DNA of 64,000 nucleotides, from contig CAMMYS010000033.1 in assembly GCA_946528555.1 (NCBI GenBank), forward strand, positions 19,132 to 83,131, given 5' to 3'. The stretch is from an uncultured Mycoplasmatota bacterium. Lineage in GTDB: Bacteria > Bacillota_I > Bacilli_A > RF39 > UBA660. Below the pieces are notes generated by a model. That model was not told where the DNA came from, did no database searches, and worked only from the letters and a program-made list of their open reading frames with translations. The translations under genes and the position numbers were made by a program. Below are positions 1-11,178 of the stretch, one piece after another. Each line of letters starts with the position of its first letter. Positions within the stretch are counted from its first letter, which is position 1.

Positions 1-2
1 AA

Positions 3-356
3 TCATATGTTGATATGATAGATATCAATAAAAGAGCAGTACATTTAGCAAAAAGAAATACTAAAAAATTAAAAGAATTCAATGGTAATATTTTCGAAAG
101 TGATGCTTATAGTGAAGTTAAAGACAAATATGATGTTGTTATAACTAATCCACCAATTAGAGTAGGTAAAGCTAAAGTATTAGAAATATTACTTGGTGCT
201 TTTGATCATATGAATGAAAATGGAACATTATATTTTGTAATTCGTAAAGATCAAGGTGCACTATCAATAGCAAAAATAATAAAAGAAAACAAATGTGAAA
301 TTGAAACGATTAGCAAAGAAAAAGGTTACTTTATATATAAAGTAAGAAAAAATTAA
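3..356 (+). CDS. ybxB: 16S rRNA methyltransferase, RsmC/YbxB type (C-terminal part)
   Basis: The gene runs off the left edge; its frame is open from base 3, so the first ATG at 15 is internal and not the start. What remains is the end of a class I S-adenosylmethionine methyltransferase fold: an acidic loop VDMIDINKRAV (SAM contact) and the catalytic signature TNPPIRVGK that marks the N2-guanine methyltransferases of the RsmC family acting on 16S rRNA. It ends with the usual short beta-rich tail. Position supports the call: in Bacillus-type genomes ybxB sits between rplL and rpoB, and rpoB follows here. Only the N-terminus is missing. Confidence 0.85.
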   Translation, partial: SYVDMIDINKRAVHLAKRNTKKLKEFNGNIFESDAYSEVKDKYDVVITNPPIRVGKAKVLEILLGAFDHMNENGTLYFVIRKDQGALSIAKIIKENKCEIETISKEKGYFIYKVRKN

Positions 357-372
357 TTTTTAAAAAACACTG

Positions 373-402
373 TTGACATATTGAAAACATATGTGCTAAA
401 AT
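373..402 (+). promoter_or_regulatory. sigma-A promoter of rpoB-rpoC
   Basis: A perfect -35 TTGACA (373-378) is followed after 18 bases by TAAAAT (397-402). Transcription would begin near 409, giving a leader of about 65 bases before the rpoB start. This is one of few consensus -35 boxes in the window, fitting a highly expressed operon. Read-through from the upstream ribosomal-protein operon may also contribute. Confidence 0.7.
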
Positions 403-473
403 TATAAATTGCAGTACATTTGTTTTATTATTAAAATTTGTGTTCTTTAAAAATTTAGGATTGGGGTGAAATA

Positions 474-3400
474 GTGGCATACAAAACTGTTAAATTTGGT
501 GACCATAGAGAAAGAAGAAGTTTCTCAACAAAGCGTAGTACGCTAGAACTTTCTAATCTTTTAGAAGTTCAAAAAGATTCATTTGACTTATTTTTAAAGG
601 AAGGTATTAGAGAAGTATTTGATGACATTTTCCCAGTAGAAAGCTTTTCAGGATCACTATCATTAGAATTTGGTGATTATTATTTTGATGAGCCAAAATA
701 TTCTGTTAAGGAAAGTCGTGAAAGAAAAGTTACTTATGCAGCTCCTTTAAAAGTCAAAGCTAGACTATTTATAAATGAGACTGGAGAAGTAAAAGAACAA
801 GAAGTATTCTTAGGTGATATGCCATTAATGACTGATACTGCATCATTTATTATAAATGGAGCAGAAAGAGTTATTAATAGTCAACTTGTTATGGGACCAT
901 CTTGCTATTACAAAAATGAAGTAGATAAGAGTGGTAGAAATATCATTTCAAGTGAAGTAAGACCTAATAAAGGAACTTGGCTAGAATATGAATTAGATGC
1001 CAGGGGTATTTTGTATGTAAGAATTGATAGAACTAGAAAAGTTACAGTTACTACATTATTACGTGCATTAGGACTTTCATCTAATGAAGAAATACTTGAA
1101 TTATTTGGTCAAGATGAATATTTAATTAATACTTTAGAAAAAGATTCTACTAAGAATACTGATGAAGCATTAATTGAAATATATGAAAAATTAAGACCAG
1201 GTGAACCAGCTACTTTAGATTCAGCTAAAAACCAATTAATCGTTAGATTCTTTGATAAATTTAGATATGATTTAGGTAAAGTTGGTAGATATAAATTCAA
1301 TAAGAAATTAAACGTATTAGATAGATTAATTAACAATAAAATAGCTCAAGATATTAAAGATGGTAATAAAGTAGTTGTTAAAAAAGGAACAGTTATTACT
1401 AAAGATATCTTAGAAGAAATTAAACCATTATTCCAAAATGGATATGGTGTAAAAGAAGTGACTATTAACGAAGAACTTGACACATATAATAAAATTCAAG
1501 AAGTTTTAGTATATGCTAATGATGATTCAGATAAAATCATTAAAGTTATCGGTAATGATCAAACAATTGATACTAAGAGATTAACTATTTCTGATGTATA
1601 TGCTTCATTATCATATTATATTTGCTTATTATATGGTATTGGTAAATATGATGAAATAGATCACTTAGGAAATAGACGTGTAAGACAAGTTGGTGAAACA
1701 ATCCAAAATCAATTTAGAATTGGTATTGCACGTATGGAAAGACAAATTAGAGATAAGATGTCTACTCAAGAAATAGATGCAGTTACACCAAAATCATTAA
1801 TTAATATTAGACCTGTAACAGCAGCATTAAAAGAATTCTTTGGAAGTTCTCAACTTTCAAAATTCATGGATCAAATTAATCCACTTGCTGAATTAAATGA
1901 TAAGAGAAGACTTAGTGCTCTTGGACCTGGTGGTTTATCAAGAGAAAGAGCTGGTATGGAAGTTCGTGACGTTAATCCATCACACTATGGTAGAATTTGT
2001 CCAATTGAAACACCAGAAGGTCAAAACATTGGTTTAATTACATCACTTGCATCATATGCAAGAGTAAATGAATATGGATTTATTACAACTCCATATAGAA
2101 AAGTAGTTAATAATACTGTTACTGATGAAATAGTATATATGACTGCTGATGAAGAAGAAGATTACTATATTAGCCCAGCTACTATTAATGTAGATAAAAA
2201 TGGGGTAATTACAGATGAACAAGTACCAGTTAGATTTAATAAAGATAACTTAATTGTTACACCTGATAAAGTAGATTATATTGATGTTTCACCATCACAA
2301 ATCGTATCTGTTACAACAAGTATGATTCCATTCATGGAACATGACGATGCTAACAGAACATTAATGGGTGCAAACATGCAAAGACAAGCTGTACCACTAA
2401 TGATTACAGAAGCTCCTATTGTAGGAACTGGTGTTGAAGCTGCAATTGCTAGAGATAGCGGATGTTCAGTAGTTAGTGATATAGATGGTGTTATTGAATA
2501 TGTTGATGCTAAGAAAATTATCGTAGCTAACTCTAAAGAAAAGAGAGTATATGAATTAATTAGTTATCAAAGAAGTAATGCAGAAACTTGTTATAATCAA
2601 AGACCTATTGTTAAAAAAGGTGAAAAAGTTCATAAAGGTGAAATCATTGCTGATGGACCTTCTACTGACCAAGGAGAAATTGCTTTAGGTAAAAACTTAG
2701 TAGTAGCATTCATGACTTATAATGGTTATAACTATGAAGATGCTGTTATCCTAAATGAAAGAATAGTTAAAGATGATGTTCTTACATCTATCCATTTAGA
2801 AATGAAAGAAATTGAATGTCGTGATACAAAATTAGGACCAGAAGAATTTACAAGAGACATTCCAAATATTTCAGAAGAAGCTCGTAAGAACTTAGATGAA
2901 AATGGTATTGTAAGAATCGGTACTGAAGTTAAAGAAAATGATATTCTTGTTGGAAAAGTTACTCCAAAAGGAATGCAAGAATTATCTTCAGAAGAAAAAT
3001 TATTACATGCAATCTTTGGTGAAAAAACAAGAGAAGTTAGAGATACTTCACTAAGAGTTTCACATGGATGCTCAGGAATTGTACATGATGTACAAATATT
3101 TACTAAAGAAAACTCTGATGAATTACCAGCAGGTGTTTCAAAAATAGTAAGAGTTTACTTAGTTAAGAAGAGAAAGATTCAAGTTGGAGATAAAATGGCT
3201 GGTCGTCATGGTAACAAAGGTGTTTGTTCACTTATCTTACCTGAAGAAGATATGCCATATTTACCAGATGGTACTCCAGTAGATATTATATTAAACCCAC
3301 TAGGTGTTCCTTCTCGTATGAACTTAGGACAAATCCTAGAATTACACTTAGGAATGGCTGGTAAGAAATTAGGCGTTCATTATGCAACACCAATATTCAA

Positions 3401-4127
3401 TAGTGCTACTGAAGAAGACATTATTGAACAAACTAAAGAAGCTGGACTTGATCCTGATTATAAATCTTGGGTTTATGATGGACGTACTGGTGAAAGATTT
3501 GATAAACGTGTAGCTGTTGGTGTTATGTACATGATAAGACTTGTACATATGGTTGATGATAAGATTCATGCTCGTGCAACTGGACCTTACTCATTAGTTA
3601 CTCAACAACCACTTGGTGGTAAAGCTCAATTCGGTGGTCAAAGATTTGGAGAAATGGAAGTTTGGGCATTATATGCATATGGTGCTGCTCATATCTTACA
3701 AGAAGTTCTTACTGTTAAATCAGATGATGTAGTAGGACGTGTAAGAGTATATGAAGCACTTGTTAAAGGTAAACCTGTTCCAAGTCCAGGTATTCCAGAA
3801 TCATTTAGAGTATTAATTAAAGAATTCCAAGCTTTAGGATTAGATATTCAAATGATAGATAACAAAGGAGAATTAAGAAATATCAAAGATCTTGAAAGAG
3901 AAGAAGATAAAGAAGATACTCCAGTATCAATTGAAGAAATAGGAAAACCTGAAGAACCAGAGACTGATGAAAGCGAATATGAAGACGTTCAACCTGATGA
4001 AGAATTAGATGATGAAGATTATTCAGATATTGAGGATTTCGATCCTGACGATGATGATCTAGATTACGAAGAAGAATATGGACTTGATGATAATTTTGAA
4101 GATGAATATGAAAGGGGTGAAGAATAA
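474..4127 (+). CDS. rpoB: DNA-directed RNA polymerase subunit beta
   Basis: RNA polymerase beta subunit, 1,217 residues, starting at GTG 474 behind a GGGGTG ribosome binding site. Landmarks run in order: N-terminal lobe, rifampicin-pocket segment [16 protein letters not shown] at residues 457-472, the [17 protein letters not shown] fork-loop region, the [12 protein letters not shown] motif and the conserved C-terminal clamp segment. Two pocket residues differ from the sensitive consensus: Lys463 where E. coli has Gln513, and Asp476 where E. coli has His526. Both changes are classical rifampicin-resistance substitutions. From about residue 1140 there is an acidic Asp/Glu-rich tail of some 75 residues. 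Its stop overlaps the rpoC start by one base (TAATG), so the two are translationally coupled. Confidence 0.98.
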   Translation: MAYKTVKFGDHRERRSFSTKRSTLELSNLLEVQKDSFDLFLKEGIREVFDDIFPVESFSGSLSLEFGDYYFDEPKYSVKESRERKVTYAAPLKVKARLFINETGEVKEQEVFLGDMPLMTDTASFIINGAERVINSQLVMGPSCYYKNEVDKSGRNIISSEVRPNKGTWLEYELDARGILYVRIDRTRKVTVTTLLRALGLSSNEEILELFGQDEYLINTLEKDSTKNTDEALIEIYEKLRPGEPATLDSAKNQLIVRFFDKFRYDLGKVGRYKFNKKLNVLDRLINNKIAQDIKDGNKVVVKKGTVITKDILEEIKPLFQNGYGVKEVTINEELDTYNKIQEVLVYANDDSDKIIKVIGNDQTIDTKRLTISDVYASLSYYICLLYGIGKYDEIDHLGNRRVRQVGETIQNQFRIGIARMERQIRDKMSTQEIDAVTPKSLINIRPVTAALKEFFGSSQLSKFMDQINPLAELNDKRRLSALGPGGLSRERAGMEVRDVNPSHYGRICPIETPEGQNIGLITSLASYARVNEYGFITTPYRKVVNNTVTDEIVYMTADEEEDYYISPATINVDKNGVITDEQVPVRFNKDNLIVTPDKVDYIDVSPSQIVSVTTSMIPFMEHDDANRTLMGANMQRQAVPLMITEAPIVGTGVEAAIARDSGCSVVSDIDGVIEYVDAKKIIVANSKEKRVYELISYQRSNAETCYNQRPIVKKGEKVHKGEIIADGPSTDQGEIALGKNLVVAFMTYNGYNYEDAVILNERIVKDDVLTSIHLEMKEIECRDTKLGPEEFTRDIPNISEEARKNLDENGIVRIGTEVKENDILVGKVTPKGMQELSSEEKLLHAIFGEKTREVRDTSLRVSHGCSGIVHDVQIFTKENSDELPAGVSKIVRVYLVKKRKIQVGDKMAGRHGNKGVCSLILPEEDMPYLPDGTPVDIILNPLGVPSRMNLGQILELHLGMAGKKLGVHYATPIFNSATEEDIIEQTKEAGLDPDYKSWVYDGRTGERFDKRVAVGVMYMIRLVHMVDDKIHARATGPYSLVTQQPLGGKAQFGGQRFGEMEVWALYAYGAAHILQEVLTVKSDDVVGRVRVYEALVKGKPVPSPGIPESFRVLIKEFQALGLDIQMIDNKGELRNIKDLEREEDKEDTPVSIEEIGKPEEPETDESEYEDVQPDEELDDEDYSDIEDFDPDDDDLDYEEEYGLDDNFEDEYERGEE

Positions 4128-7100
4128 TGATAGATGTTAATGAATTTGAAGGAATTCGTATAGGTATTGCTTCTCCTGAAAAGATTCTTGAATGGTCATA
4201 TGGTGAAGTTAAAAAACCTGAAACAATCAATTATAGAACTTTAAACCCTGAAAGAGATGGACTTTTCTGTGAAAAAATCTTCGGTCCAACAAAAGACTTT
4301 GAATGTACTTGTAAAAAGTATAAAAGATTAAGATATAAAAATGTTATTTGTGATAGATGTGGTGTAGAAGTTACTCGTGCTAAAGTTAGACGTGAGAGAA
4401 TGGGACATATCAAATTAGCTAGTCCTGTTTCTCACATCTGGTATGCTAAAGGAGTACCTCCAAAAATGGGTCTAGTTTTAGATATTTCACCTCGTGAATT
4501 AGAAGAAGTATTATATTTCGTAAGTTATATAGTATTAGATCCAGGAACTGCTCCACTTGCTAAAAAGCAAACATTATCTGATAAAGAATACAGAGCATAT
4601 TATGAAAAATATGGTGATGAATTCAGAGTAGGAATGGGTGCTGAAGCAGTTAAAGAATTATTACAAGAAGTTGATCTTGAAAAAGAAGTAGAAGCTTTAA
4701 AGAAAGAAGTAGATAAAGCACAAGGTCAAAAGAAATTAAGATTAATTAAGAGATTAGATTGCTTACAAGCATTCTTAGATAGTGGTAATAGACCTGAATG
4801 GATGATCTTAGATGTTCTTCCTGTATTACCACCAGATTTAAGACCAATGATTCAACTTCCTGGTGGAAGATTTGCAACTTCTGATTTAAATGATTTATAT
4901 AGAAGAATTATTAATAGAAATAATCGTCTTAAAAAATTAATTGAATTAGAAGCACCAACAATCATTGTTCAAAATGAAAAACGTATGCTTCAAGAAGCAG
5001 TAGATGCATTAATCGATAACGGAAGACGTGGAAGAAGTGTTCAAGGTGTAGGTAATAGACCTCTTAAATCATTATCTTCTATGTTAAAAGGAAAACAAGG
5101 TAGATTTAGACAAAACTTACTAGGTAAACGTGTTGATTACTCAGGACGTAGTGTTATCGTAGTAGGACCAAATCTAAAAATGTATCAATGTGGTGTTCCA
5201 AAAGATATGGCTTTAGAATTATTCAAACCATATGTTATGCAACAATTAGTTGAAAGAGGAATTGCTCACAATATTAAAGCTGCTAAGAAGATTATAGATG
5301 TTCAAGATGAAAGAGTATGGGATGTAGTTGAAGATGTTATTCGTGAACATCCAGTATTATTAAACCGTGCTCCAACTCTACATAGACTTTCAATTCAAGC
5401 ATTCGAACCAGTACTTGTATCTGGTAAAGCTTTAAGATTACACCCACTTGTATGTTCTGGATTTAACGCAGACTTCGATGGTGACCAAATGGCTATTCAC
5501 ATTCCAATTAGTGAAGAAGCTCAAGCTGAAGCTAGATTATTAATGTTAGGTGCTAATAACATTTTAGACCCTAAAGATGGTAAACCAATTGTTACTCCAT
5601 CACAAGATATGGTTTTAGGTAATTATTATATTACTTTAGAACTTCCTGGTGAAGAAAATGAAGGTAAAGCATTTAAAGATCCAAATGAAGCTTTAATGGC
5701 ATATGAAAGAAGAGAAATTACTCTTCATACAAGAATTTGTATTCCAACAAAAGCATTTAAACATAAGATTTGGACAGATGAACAAAAAGAAAAATATTTA
5801 GTAACTACTGCTGGTAAAATTATATTTAATGAAATTTTCCCAGATACTTATCCATATATTAATGAAGGAAGCAAAGAAAATATTGAGTTTATGACTCCAG
5901 ATAAGTTCTTTATTGAAAGAGGACAAAACTTACCAGAAGTTGTAGCAAGTATGCCAGTAATTCCTGCATTAGTTAAAAAGGATTTAGGAAAAATAATTGC
6001 TCAAATATTTAAGAGATATAAGACTACTGAAACTTCAATATTCTTAGATAAATTAAAAGATTTAGGTTTCAAATATAGTACTAAGTCTGGTATTACAATA
6101 TCACTTTCTGATATTCCAATTAACCATGAAAAAGATAGTATTATTGCTGAAACAAGAGAAACTATTGAAAAGATTAATAAACAATTTAAACGTGGTCTTA
6201 TAACTGATGAAGAAAGACATAATAAAGTTATTAAATTATGGACAGATGCAACTACTAATGTTCAAGGAAAATTAGGAGACATCTTAAAAGAAGATGTTGA
6301 AAATCCACTTTCAATGATTATTAATTCTGGAGCCAGAGGTTCTGCTAACCAATTAGGACAACTAGCTGGTATGCGTGGTATTATGGCTAAACCAGATGGT
6401 GGTCAAGTAGAAATTCCAATCCTAGCATCATTTAGAGAAGGATTAGACGTTCAAGAATTCTTCTTATCAACACACGGTTCTAGAAAAGGTACAGCAGATA
6501 CAGCTCTTAAGACTGCAGATGCTGGATACTTAACAAGACGTTTAGTTGATGTAGTACAAGATATAATTGTAAAAGAAGAAGATTGTGGAACTATCCAAGG
6601 AATTGAAGTAGAAGCATTCATAGATGAAAAGAGTGGAAACGTAATTGAATCATTTAGAGATAGAATAGTAGGACGTTATTCAAATCAAAAAGTTATACAT
6701 CCTGAAACAAAAGAAGTTCTTGTTGATAAAGGTGCATTAATTACTGAAAGAATAGCTGATAAAATTATCGCTGCTGGAATCTCTAAGATGGAAATCAGAA
6801 GCGTTCTTACATGTAAATGCGCTAATGGAATTTGCCAAAAATGTTATGGTCTTAACTTAGCAACTGGAAATGTTGTTGAAGTTGGAGAAGCAACAGGTAT
6901 TATGGCTGCTCAATCAATTGGTGAACCAGGTACTCAGTTAACAATGCGTACATTCCACACTGGTGGTGTTGCATCAGCTGCTGATATCACTCAAGGTCTT
7001 CCAAGAGTTGAAGAGTTATTCGAAGCAAGAATTCCAAAAGCAAAAGCAACAATTGCTGAAATCGATGGTAAGATTACTAAGATTACAGATGATAAAAATG

Positions 7101-7801
7101 GTAGATTTAAAATTTACATTACAAATGATATTGAAACAAGAGAACATGTTACTCAATATAATGCTAAACTAAAAGTTGAAAAAGGTGACCAAGTAGTAGC
7201 AGGACAAGCACTTACTGAAGGAAGTATTAGTCCAAAAGAATTACTTGCTGTAACTGACCCAACTACAGTTGAACAATATATCTTAAAAGAAATACAAAAT
7301 GTATATAAGAGTCAAGGTGTTGATGTTTCAGATAAGCATGTTGAAACAGTTGTTAGAAGAATGATTACTAAAGTTAAAGTTGTAGATCCAGGAGATACTA
7401 ACTTAGTTGAAGGAGTAAATGTTCCATTAAGAGAATTTGCTGAAATCAATAAGCCAGTTATCTTAAGTGGTGGCGTACCAGCAACAGGAAAACCTGTAAT
7501 GTTAGGTATTACAAAAGCATCTTTAGAAACAGATTCATTCTTATCAGCTGCATCATTCCAAGAAACAACAAGAATATTAACAGATGCTGCTACTCGTGGT
7601 AAAGTTGATATGTTAAACGGATTAAAAGAAAACGTTATTCTTGGTAAGTTAATTCCTGCTGGTACTGGTGCAAAACAATATAACAATATTGAAGTTATGC
7701 TAAAAAATGAACTTTTAGATGATGACGCTGCAGAAGTATTAGAAGAAAAATTCTTAACAGATGATGCAAATGAAGAAACTGTTAAAGGAGCTTTAGAATA
7801 A
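4127..7801 (+). CDS. rpoC: DNA-directed RNA polymerase subunit beta'
   Basis: RNA polymerase beta' subunit, 1,224 residues, coupled to rpoB. The N-terminal zinc ribbon is intact (CTCKKYKR...CDRCGVEV). The catalytic loop NADFDGDQM lies at residues 447-455 and supplies the three aspartates that bind the active-site magnesium. The trigger-loop/bridge-helix region is recognisable around [19 protein letters not shown]. The second zinc site ([11 protein letters not shown]) precedes the [16 protein letters not shown] segment. Length is normal for a Gram-positive enzyme and nothing looks interrupted. It is followed directly by a strong hairpin terminator. Confidence 0.98.
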   Translation: MIDVNEFEGIRIGIASPEKILEWSYGEVKKPETINYRTLNPERDGLFCEKIFGPTKDFECTCKKYKRLRYKNVICDRCGVEVTRAKVRRERMGHIKLASPVSHIWYAKGVPPKMGLVLDISPRELEEVLYFVSYIVLDPGTAPLAKKQTLSDKEYRAYYEKYGDEFRVGMGAEAVKELLQEVDLEKEVEALKKEVDKAQGQKKLRLIKRLDCLQAFLDSGNRPEWMILDVLPVLPPDLRPMIQLPGGRFATSDLNDLYRRIINRNNRLKKLIELEAPTIIVQNEKRMLQEAVDALIDNGRRGRSVQGVGNRPLKSLSSMLKGKQGRFRQNLLGKRVDYSGRSVIVVGPNLKMYQCGVPKDMALELFKPYVMQQLVERGIAHNIKAAKKIIDVQDERVWDVVEDVIREHPVLLNRAPTLHRLSIQAFEPVLVSGKALRLHPLVCSGFNADFDGDQMAIHIPISEEAQAEARLLMLGANNILDPKDGKPIVTPSQDMVLGNYYITLELPGEENEGKAFKDPNEALMAYERREITLHTRICIPTKAFKHKIWTDEQKEKYLVTTAGKIIFNEIFPDTYPYINEGSKENIEFMTPDKFFIERGQNLPEVVASMPVIPALVKKDLGKIIAQIFKRYKTTETSIFLDKLKDLGFKYSTKSGITISLSDIPINHEKDSIIAETRETIEKINKQFKRGLITDEERHNKVIKLWTDATTNVQGKLGDILKEDVENPLSMIINSGARGSANQLGQLAGMRGIMAKPDGGQVEIPILASFREGLDVQEFFLSTHGSRKGTADTALKTADAGYLTRRLVDVVQDIIVKEEDCGTIQGIEVEAFIDEKSGNVIESFRDRIVGRYSNQKVIHPETKEVLVDKGALITERIADKIIAAGISKMEIRSVLTCKCANGICQKCYGLNLATGNVVEVGEATGIMAAQSIGEPGTQLTMRTFHTGGVASAADITQGLPRVEELFEARIPKAKATIAEIDGKITKITDDKNGRFKIYITNDIETREHVTQYNAKLKVEKGDQVVAGQALTEGSISPKELLAVTDPTTVEQYILKEIQNVYKSQGVDVSDKHVETVVRRMITKVKVVDPGDTNLVEGVNVPLREFAEINKPVILSGGVPATGKPVMLGITKASLETDSFLSAASFQETTRILTDAATRGKVDMLNGLKENVILGKLIPAGTGAKQYNNIEVMLKNELLDDDAAEVLEEKFLTDDANEETVKGALE

Positions 7802-7805
7802 TATA

Positions 7806-7834
7806 AAAGTACTCATTAATTGAGTACTTTTTTT
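7806..7834 (+). terminator. Rho-independent terminator of rpoBC
   Basis: Ten-base stem (AAAGTACTCA paired with TGAGTACTTT), five-base loop and a T run, directly after the rpoC stop. Confidence 0.9.
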
Positions 7835-7872
7835 ATTGATAAAATAATGTTAAAATGATAACAGGTGATATG

Positions 7873-8017
7873 ATGCTAAATCGTATTAAAAATAGTATAA
7901 GCAATATAAGAAGAAATGAATCCAACATTAAATGGTGAATTTGGTGAAGATCAAACTCAAGAAGAAAGAGAAATAACTGAAGTAGAAAAATTTGGAATAA
8001 ATACGTTCCAATTATGA
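7873..8017 (+). pseudogene. short frameshifted remnant or pair of tiny ORFs
   Basis: A TAAAAT -10-like box (7851-7856) and an AGGTGAT ribosome binding site lead into ATG 7873, which encodes only 21 residues (MLNRIKNSISNIRRNE...) before TGA at 7936-7938. A second frame opens at ATG 7916 and encodes 33 acidic residues ending at 8017. Read across a one-base shift near 7915 the two join into one plausible protein of about 48 residues with a basic N-terminus and an acidic C-terminus. I recognise no family. A decayed gene, two real micro-ORFs and chance are all possible; the good initiation signals favour some form of gene here. Confidence 0.3.
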
Positions 8018-8037
8018 TATAATATGGTGGTGAAATT

Positions 8038-8211
8038 ATGTTTAAGAAATTGAAAAAGATTAAAAACTTAGCAATTATATTTATATCAATATTTTTGATA
8101 TTTGTAATTGCATCAAATGTGTTTTTAATAGTAACTAATATAAGATTAGGAGAGAAATTAGAAGCTTTCACAAATGAATATTCTTATTGTAGAAATAATG
8201 CAATTGACTAA
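8038..8211 (+). CDS. small single-pass membrane protein
   Basis: 57-residue ORF with its own signals: TATAAT at 8018-8023, GGTGGTG ribosome binding site, ATG at 8038. A basic N-terminus (MFKKLKKIKN) precedes one hydrophobic helix (about residues 11-34) and a short hydrophilic tail with a single Cys. It ends 13 bases before ffh, with the ffh ribosome binding site AAAGGAG immediately after its stop, so it is probably cotranscribed with ffh. This is the place where ylxM often sits in relatives, but there is no helix-turn-helix here and it is not YlxM. Function unknown. Confidence 0.55.
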   Translation: MFKKLKKIKNLAIIFISIFLIFVIASNVFLIVTNIRLGEKLEAFTNEYSYCRNNAID

Positions 8212-8224
8212 AAGGAGTTAAACT

Positions 8225-9520
8225 ATGTTTGAAAATTTAAGCGAAAGATTACAAAAAGTAGTTAGTAATATTAAATCTAGAGGTGTAATAAACGAAGAAA
8301 ATATTAGCGATATTGTTCGTGAAATAAGATTATGTTTATTAGAAGCAGACGTTAATGTTAAAATAGTTAGAGAATTCATAGATAAAGTAAAAGAAAAAGC
8401 ACTTGGTGAAGAAGTAAGAAAAAGTATTAAACCAGGTGATATGTTTGTTAAAATACTTAAAGATGAATTAGTTGATTTGTTAGGCAGAGATGCTGCTCCT
8501 TTAGAATTAAACAAGAAACCAACAATTGTTATGATAGTTGGTCTTCAGGGTGGTGGAAAAACTACTACTATTGGTAAAATAGGTAATATGGTTAGAAAAA
8601 AACATGCTAAAAAACCTATGTTTATAGCATGCGATGTTTATAGGCCAGCAGCTATTGATCAATTAAAATCTATTGGAAAACAACTTAATATTGAAGTATA
8701 TGATGAAGGAAAAGGCAATCCCGTAGAAATAGCTAAAAATGGTATAAATTATGCTAAAGAAAACGGATATGATTATATACTTATAGATACAGCAGGTCGT
8801 TTACAAATAGATGAAGCTTTAATGAATGAGCTTGTTAATATTGAAAATGAAGTTAAACCAAATGAAGAATTACTTGTTATAGATGCTATGATGGGACAAG
8901 ATGCTATTAATGTAATTACTGGATTTAATGATAAGCTACATTTGACTGGTTGCGTTCTTACTAAGATGGATGGAGACACTAAAGGTGGTGTTGCTCTTTC
9001 ACTTAGACATCTTACTAACATTCCAATTAAATTAATTGGTGATTCAGAAAAATTAGATGGATTAAGTGAATTTTATCCAGAAAGAATAGCACAAAGAATT
9101 CTTGGTATGGGTGACTTAATGTCTATTATAGAAAAGACTGAAGCAGAACTTGATACTGATGAAATGATGAGTACTGCTAAAAAAATGCAAAGAGGTAAAT
9201 TTGATTTAGAAGATTTCTTATCAACTTATAAACAAATTAAAAAATTAGGGCCTCTAGAAAATCTAATTAAATTAATTCCTGGTGCTAGTAAAATGGGTCT
9301 TAATGATGTAAAAATTGATCCTAAAGTTATGGCTAGAACTGAGGCAATTGTTTTATCAATGACACCTGAAGAAAGAAAAAATCCAGATATAATAAAAGCA
9401 ACAAGAAAACAAAGAATTGCTTCAGGATGTGGACAAAAAGTTGAAGATGTTAATAGATTACTAAAACAATTTGAACAAATGAAAACAATGATGAAACAAA
9501 TGAAAAATATGAAATTCTAA
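8225..9520 (+). CDS. ffh: signal recognition particle protein Ffh (SRP54)
   Basis: GTPase of the signal recognition particle, which binds signal peptides of nascent chains with SRP RNA and docks at FtsY; 431 residues. An N-terminal four-helix bundle is followed by the G domain: P loop GLQGGGKTTT from residue 106, DVYRPAAIDQL insertion-box region, DTAGR (G3) and TKMDGDTKGG (G4). The methionine-rich M domain ends in MKTMMKQMKNMKF. Length is slightly below the Bacillus protein. The ribosome binding site AAAGGAG lies 6 bases before the ATG. No SRP RNA gene was found nearby. Confidence 0.97.
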   Translation: MFENLSERLQKVVSNIKSRGVINEENISDIVREIRLCLLEADVNVKIVREFIDKVKEKALGEEVRKSIKPGDMFVKILKDELVDLLGRDAAPLELNKKPTIVMIVGLQGGGKTTTIGKIGNMVRKKHAKKPMFIACDVYRPAAIDQLKSIGKQLNIEVYDEGKGNPVEIAKNGINYAKENGYDYILIDTAGRLQIDEALMNELVNIENEVKPNEELLVIDAMMGQDAINVITGFNDKLHLTGCVLTKMDGDTKGGVALSLRHLTNIPIKLIGDSEKLDGLSEFYPERIAQRILGMGDLMSIIEKTEAELDTDEMMSTAKKMQRGKFDLEDFLSTYKQIKKLGPLENLIKLIPGASKMGLNDVKIDPKVMARTEAIVLSMTPEERKNPDIIKATRKQRIASGCGQKVEDVNRLLKQFEQMKTMMKQMKNMKF

Positions 9521-9549
9521 GATTAGTTTTAAAAACTAATCTTCTTTTA
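9519..9549 (+). terminator. Rho-independent terminator of ffh
   Basis: Stem GATTAGTTTT/AAAACTAATC with a T-rich tail immediately after the ffh stop. Confidence 0.8.
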
Positions 9550-9578
9550 TTGTTCGTGAAAAAAAGTTGTGCTATACT
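9550..9578 (+). promoter_or_regulatory. promoter of the vWA/XpaC/binding-protein operon
   Basis: TTGTTC (9550-9555), a 17-base spacer and TGcTATACT (extended -10, hexamer 9573-9578). The leader would be only about 20 bases. Confidence 0.55.
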
Positions 9579-9603
9579 ATAAATTAGAGGATAGGTGGTA
9601 GAT

Positions 9604-11178
9604 TTGAAAAAGTTAGGCGTATTGATAATAATCGCAGTAATCATATCATTATTTTTGTTATCTGGAAGTGAACCTGGGTCTGGTATATTTAAATTTAAAG
9701 ACAAAAATTTTTACTTACTTTCTAATCCAGATAATAAAGATGTAGAAAAAGATTTGATGGCTTTTGCCAAGAAAAACAAAATAAAATTACATATTGATTA
9801 TGCAGATGATCTAGAGGCTGTTGATATTCTTGAAGGTGGAAATAAAGATTATGATGCAATATGGTTATCAAATTCAGTTTGGGTATACATGTTAAATAAT
9901 GTAAAAGTAACAGATTCAAAATCAATTAACATAAATCCAGTTGTTTTTGGTATCAAAAAAACAAAAGCAAAAAATTTAGGTTTTACATCTGGAGAAGTAT
10001 ATAACAAAGATATTATCAAAGCAATTCAAGAAGGAAAATTAAAATATGTTATGACATCAGTTACTAAGACAAATACTGGTTTAATTTCATATTTAGGATT
10101 TTTAAATGCACTAGCTGGATCTCCAGAAATATTAACAAGTGAAATGTTAAAAAATCCAACTCTAGAAAAAGATTTAAAAGCACTATTTTCTGGTGTAGAA
10201 AGAGTTAGTGGTAGTGATTCATTCTTGGAAGATATGTTTTTAAATTCAAGTGCTTATGATGCAGTTATCGCAACAGAATCTTCTTTAATTAGAATTAATA
10301 AACAATTAGAGGATCAAAACAAAGATCCGTTATATCTAATTTATCCTGTTGATGGAGTTGCTGTTAATGATAGCCCATTTGCATATTTAGATTTTGGACA
10401 AGATAAGAAAGAAAACTTCTTATTATTACAATCATTCTTATTAGGATTAGATGAACAATTAGCATTAGAAAAACTAGGTAAGAGAACTTGGTATGGTGGA
10501 GTAAATGCTAATGCTGATTCAGTAACATTTAATAAGAGATGGGGTATTGATACAACAAAATATTTAAATGCTACTAAATATCCATCACAAGAAGTTATGA
10601 ATGATGCAATTATATTCTATATTGATGCTTTAAGAAAACCATCTGCTGTAGCATTCTGCTTAGACTTTAGTGGAAGTATGTCTGGTGAAGGAGAAACTCA
10701 ATTAAAAGAAGCAATGGATTATATTTTAGATTTTAATAAAGCAAAAGAGGAATTTATTCAATTTTCTAGACAAGATAAAATATTTGTTTTACCATTTGCA
10801 GGAGAAGTTAAAAATGTATGGCAAACTTTTGATGGAAGAACTACAGGAGAATTAATAAGTAATATTAATGGATTATATCCATCTGGTGGAACAAATATTT
10901 ATGGATGTGCTCAGTCAGCATTACAAATGCTTGGAACATATGGAAATGAATATACAAAAACAGTTATATTAATGACAGATGGTGAATCAAATGGAGGTAG
11001 CTATTCATCATTAGAAAGAGATTATAGAAAATACGCTGGAGTACCAATTTATAGTATTATGTTCGGTTCTGCTAGAGAATCTGAATTAGAAGATATAGCT
11101 GAATTAACAAATGCAAAAGTATTCGATGGAAGATCTAATTTAATAGGCGCATTTAAAGAAGTTAGGAGTTATAACTAA
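9604..11178 (+). CDS. membrane-anchored vWA protein with an N-terminal binding-protein-like domain
   Basis: Extracellular protein of 524 residues. I place the start at TTG 9604, which sits five bases after AGGTGG; a GTG at 9595 would overlap that ribosome binding site. One N-terminal hydrophobic helix anchors it (no lipobox cysteine). Residues of about 30-300 look like a type 2 periplasmic-binding-protein fold (DYDAIWLSNSVWVY, VNDSPFAYLDFG). A von Willebrand A domain follows with a complete MIDAS: DFSGS from Asp354, the GGTNIYG threonine and MTDGES. The fold combination suggests a metal-dependent adhesion or sensing module outside the cell. Its stop overlaps the next start by one base. Confidence 0.8.
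   Translation: MKKLGVLIIIAVIISLFLLSGSEPGSGIFKFKDKNFYLLSNPDNKDVEKDLMAFAKKNKIKLHIDYADDLEAVDILEGGNKDYDAIWLSNSVWVYMLNNVKVTDSKSININPVVFGIKKTKAKNLGFTSGEVYNKDIIKAIQEGKLKYVMTSVTKTNTGLISYLGFLNALAGSPEILTSEMLKNPTLEKDLKALFSGVERVSGSDSFLEDMFLNSSAYDAVIATESSLIRINKQLEDQNKDPLYLIYPVDGVAVNDSPFAYLDFGQDKKENFLLLQSFLLGLDEQLALEKLGKRTWYGGVNANADSVTFNKRWGIDTTKYLNATKYPSQEVMNDAIIFYIDALRKPSAVAFCLDFSGSMSGEGETQLKEAMDYILDFNKAKEEFIQFSRQDKIFVLPFAGEVKNVWQTFDGRTTGELISNINGLYPSGGTNIYGCAQSALQMLGTYGNEYTKTVILMTDGESNGGSYSSLERDYRKYAGVPIYSIMFGSARESELEDIAELTNAKVFDGRSNLIGAFKEVRSYN

Noticed and set aside
3883..4230. 115-codon minus-strand frame over the rpoB/rpoC junction
   Set aside because: It mirrors the acidic GAA/GAT-rich tail of rpoB (giving Leu/His-rich antisense) and has no initiation signal.
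7312..7686. 124-codon open frame on the minus strand inside rpoC
   Set aside because: It is fully antisense to conserved rpoC codons and has no ribosome binding site; a shadow of codon composition.
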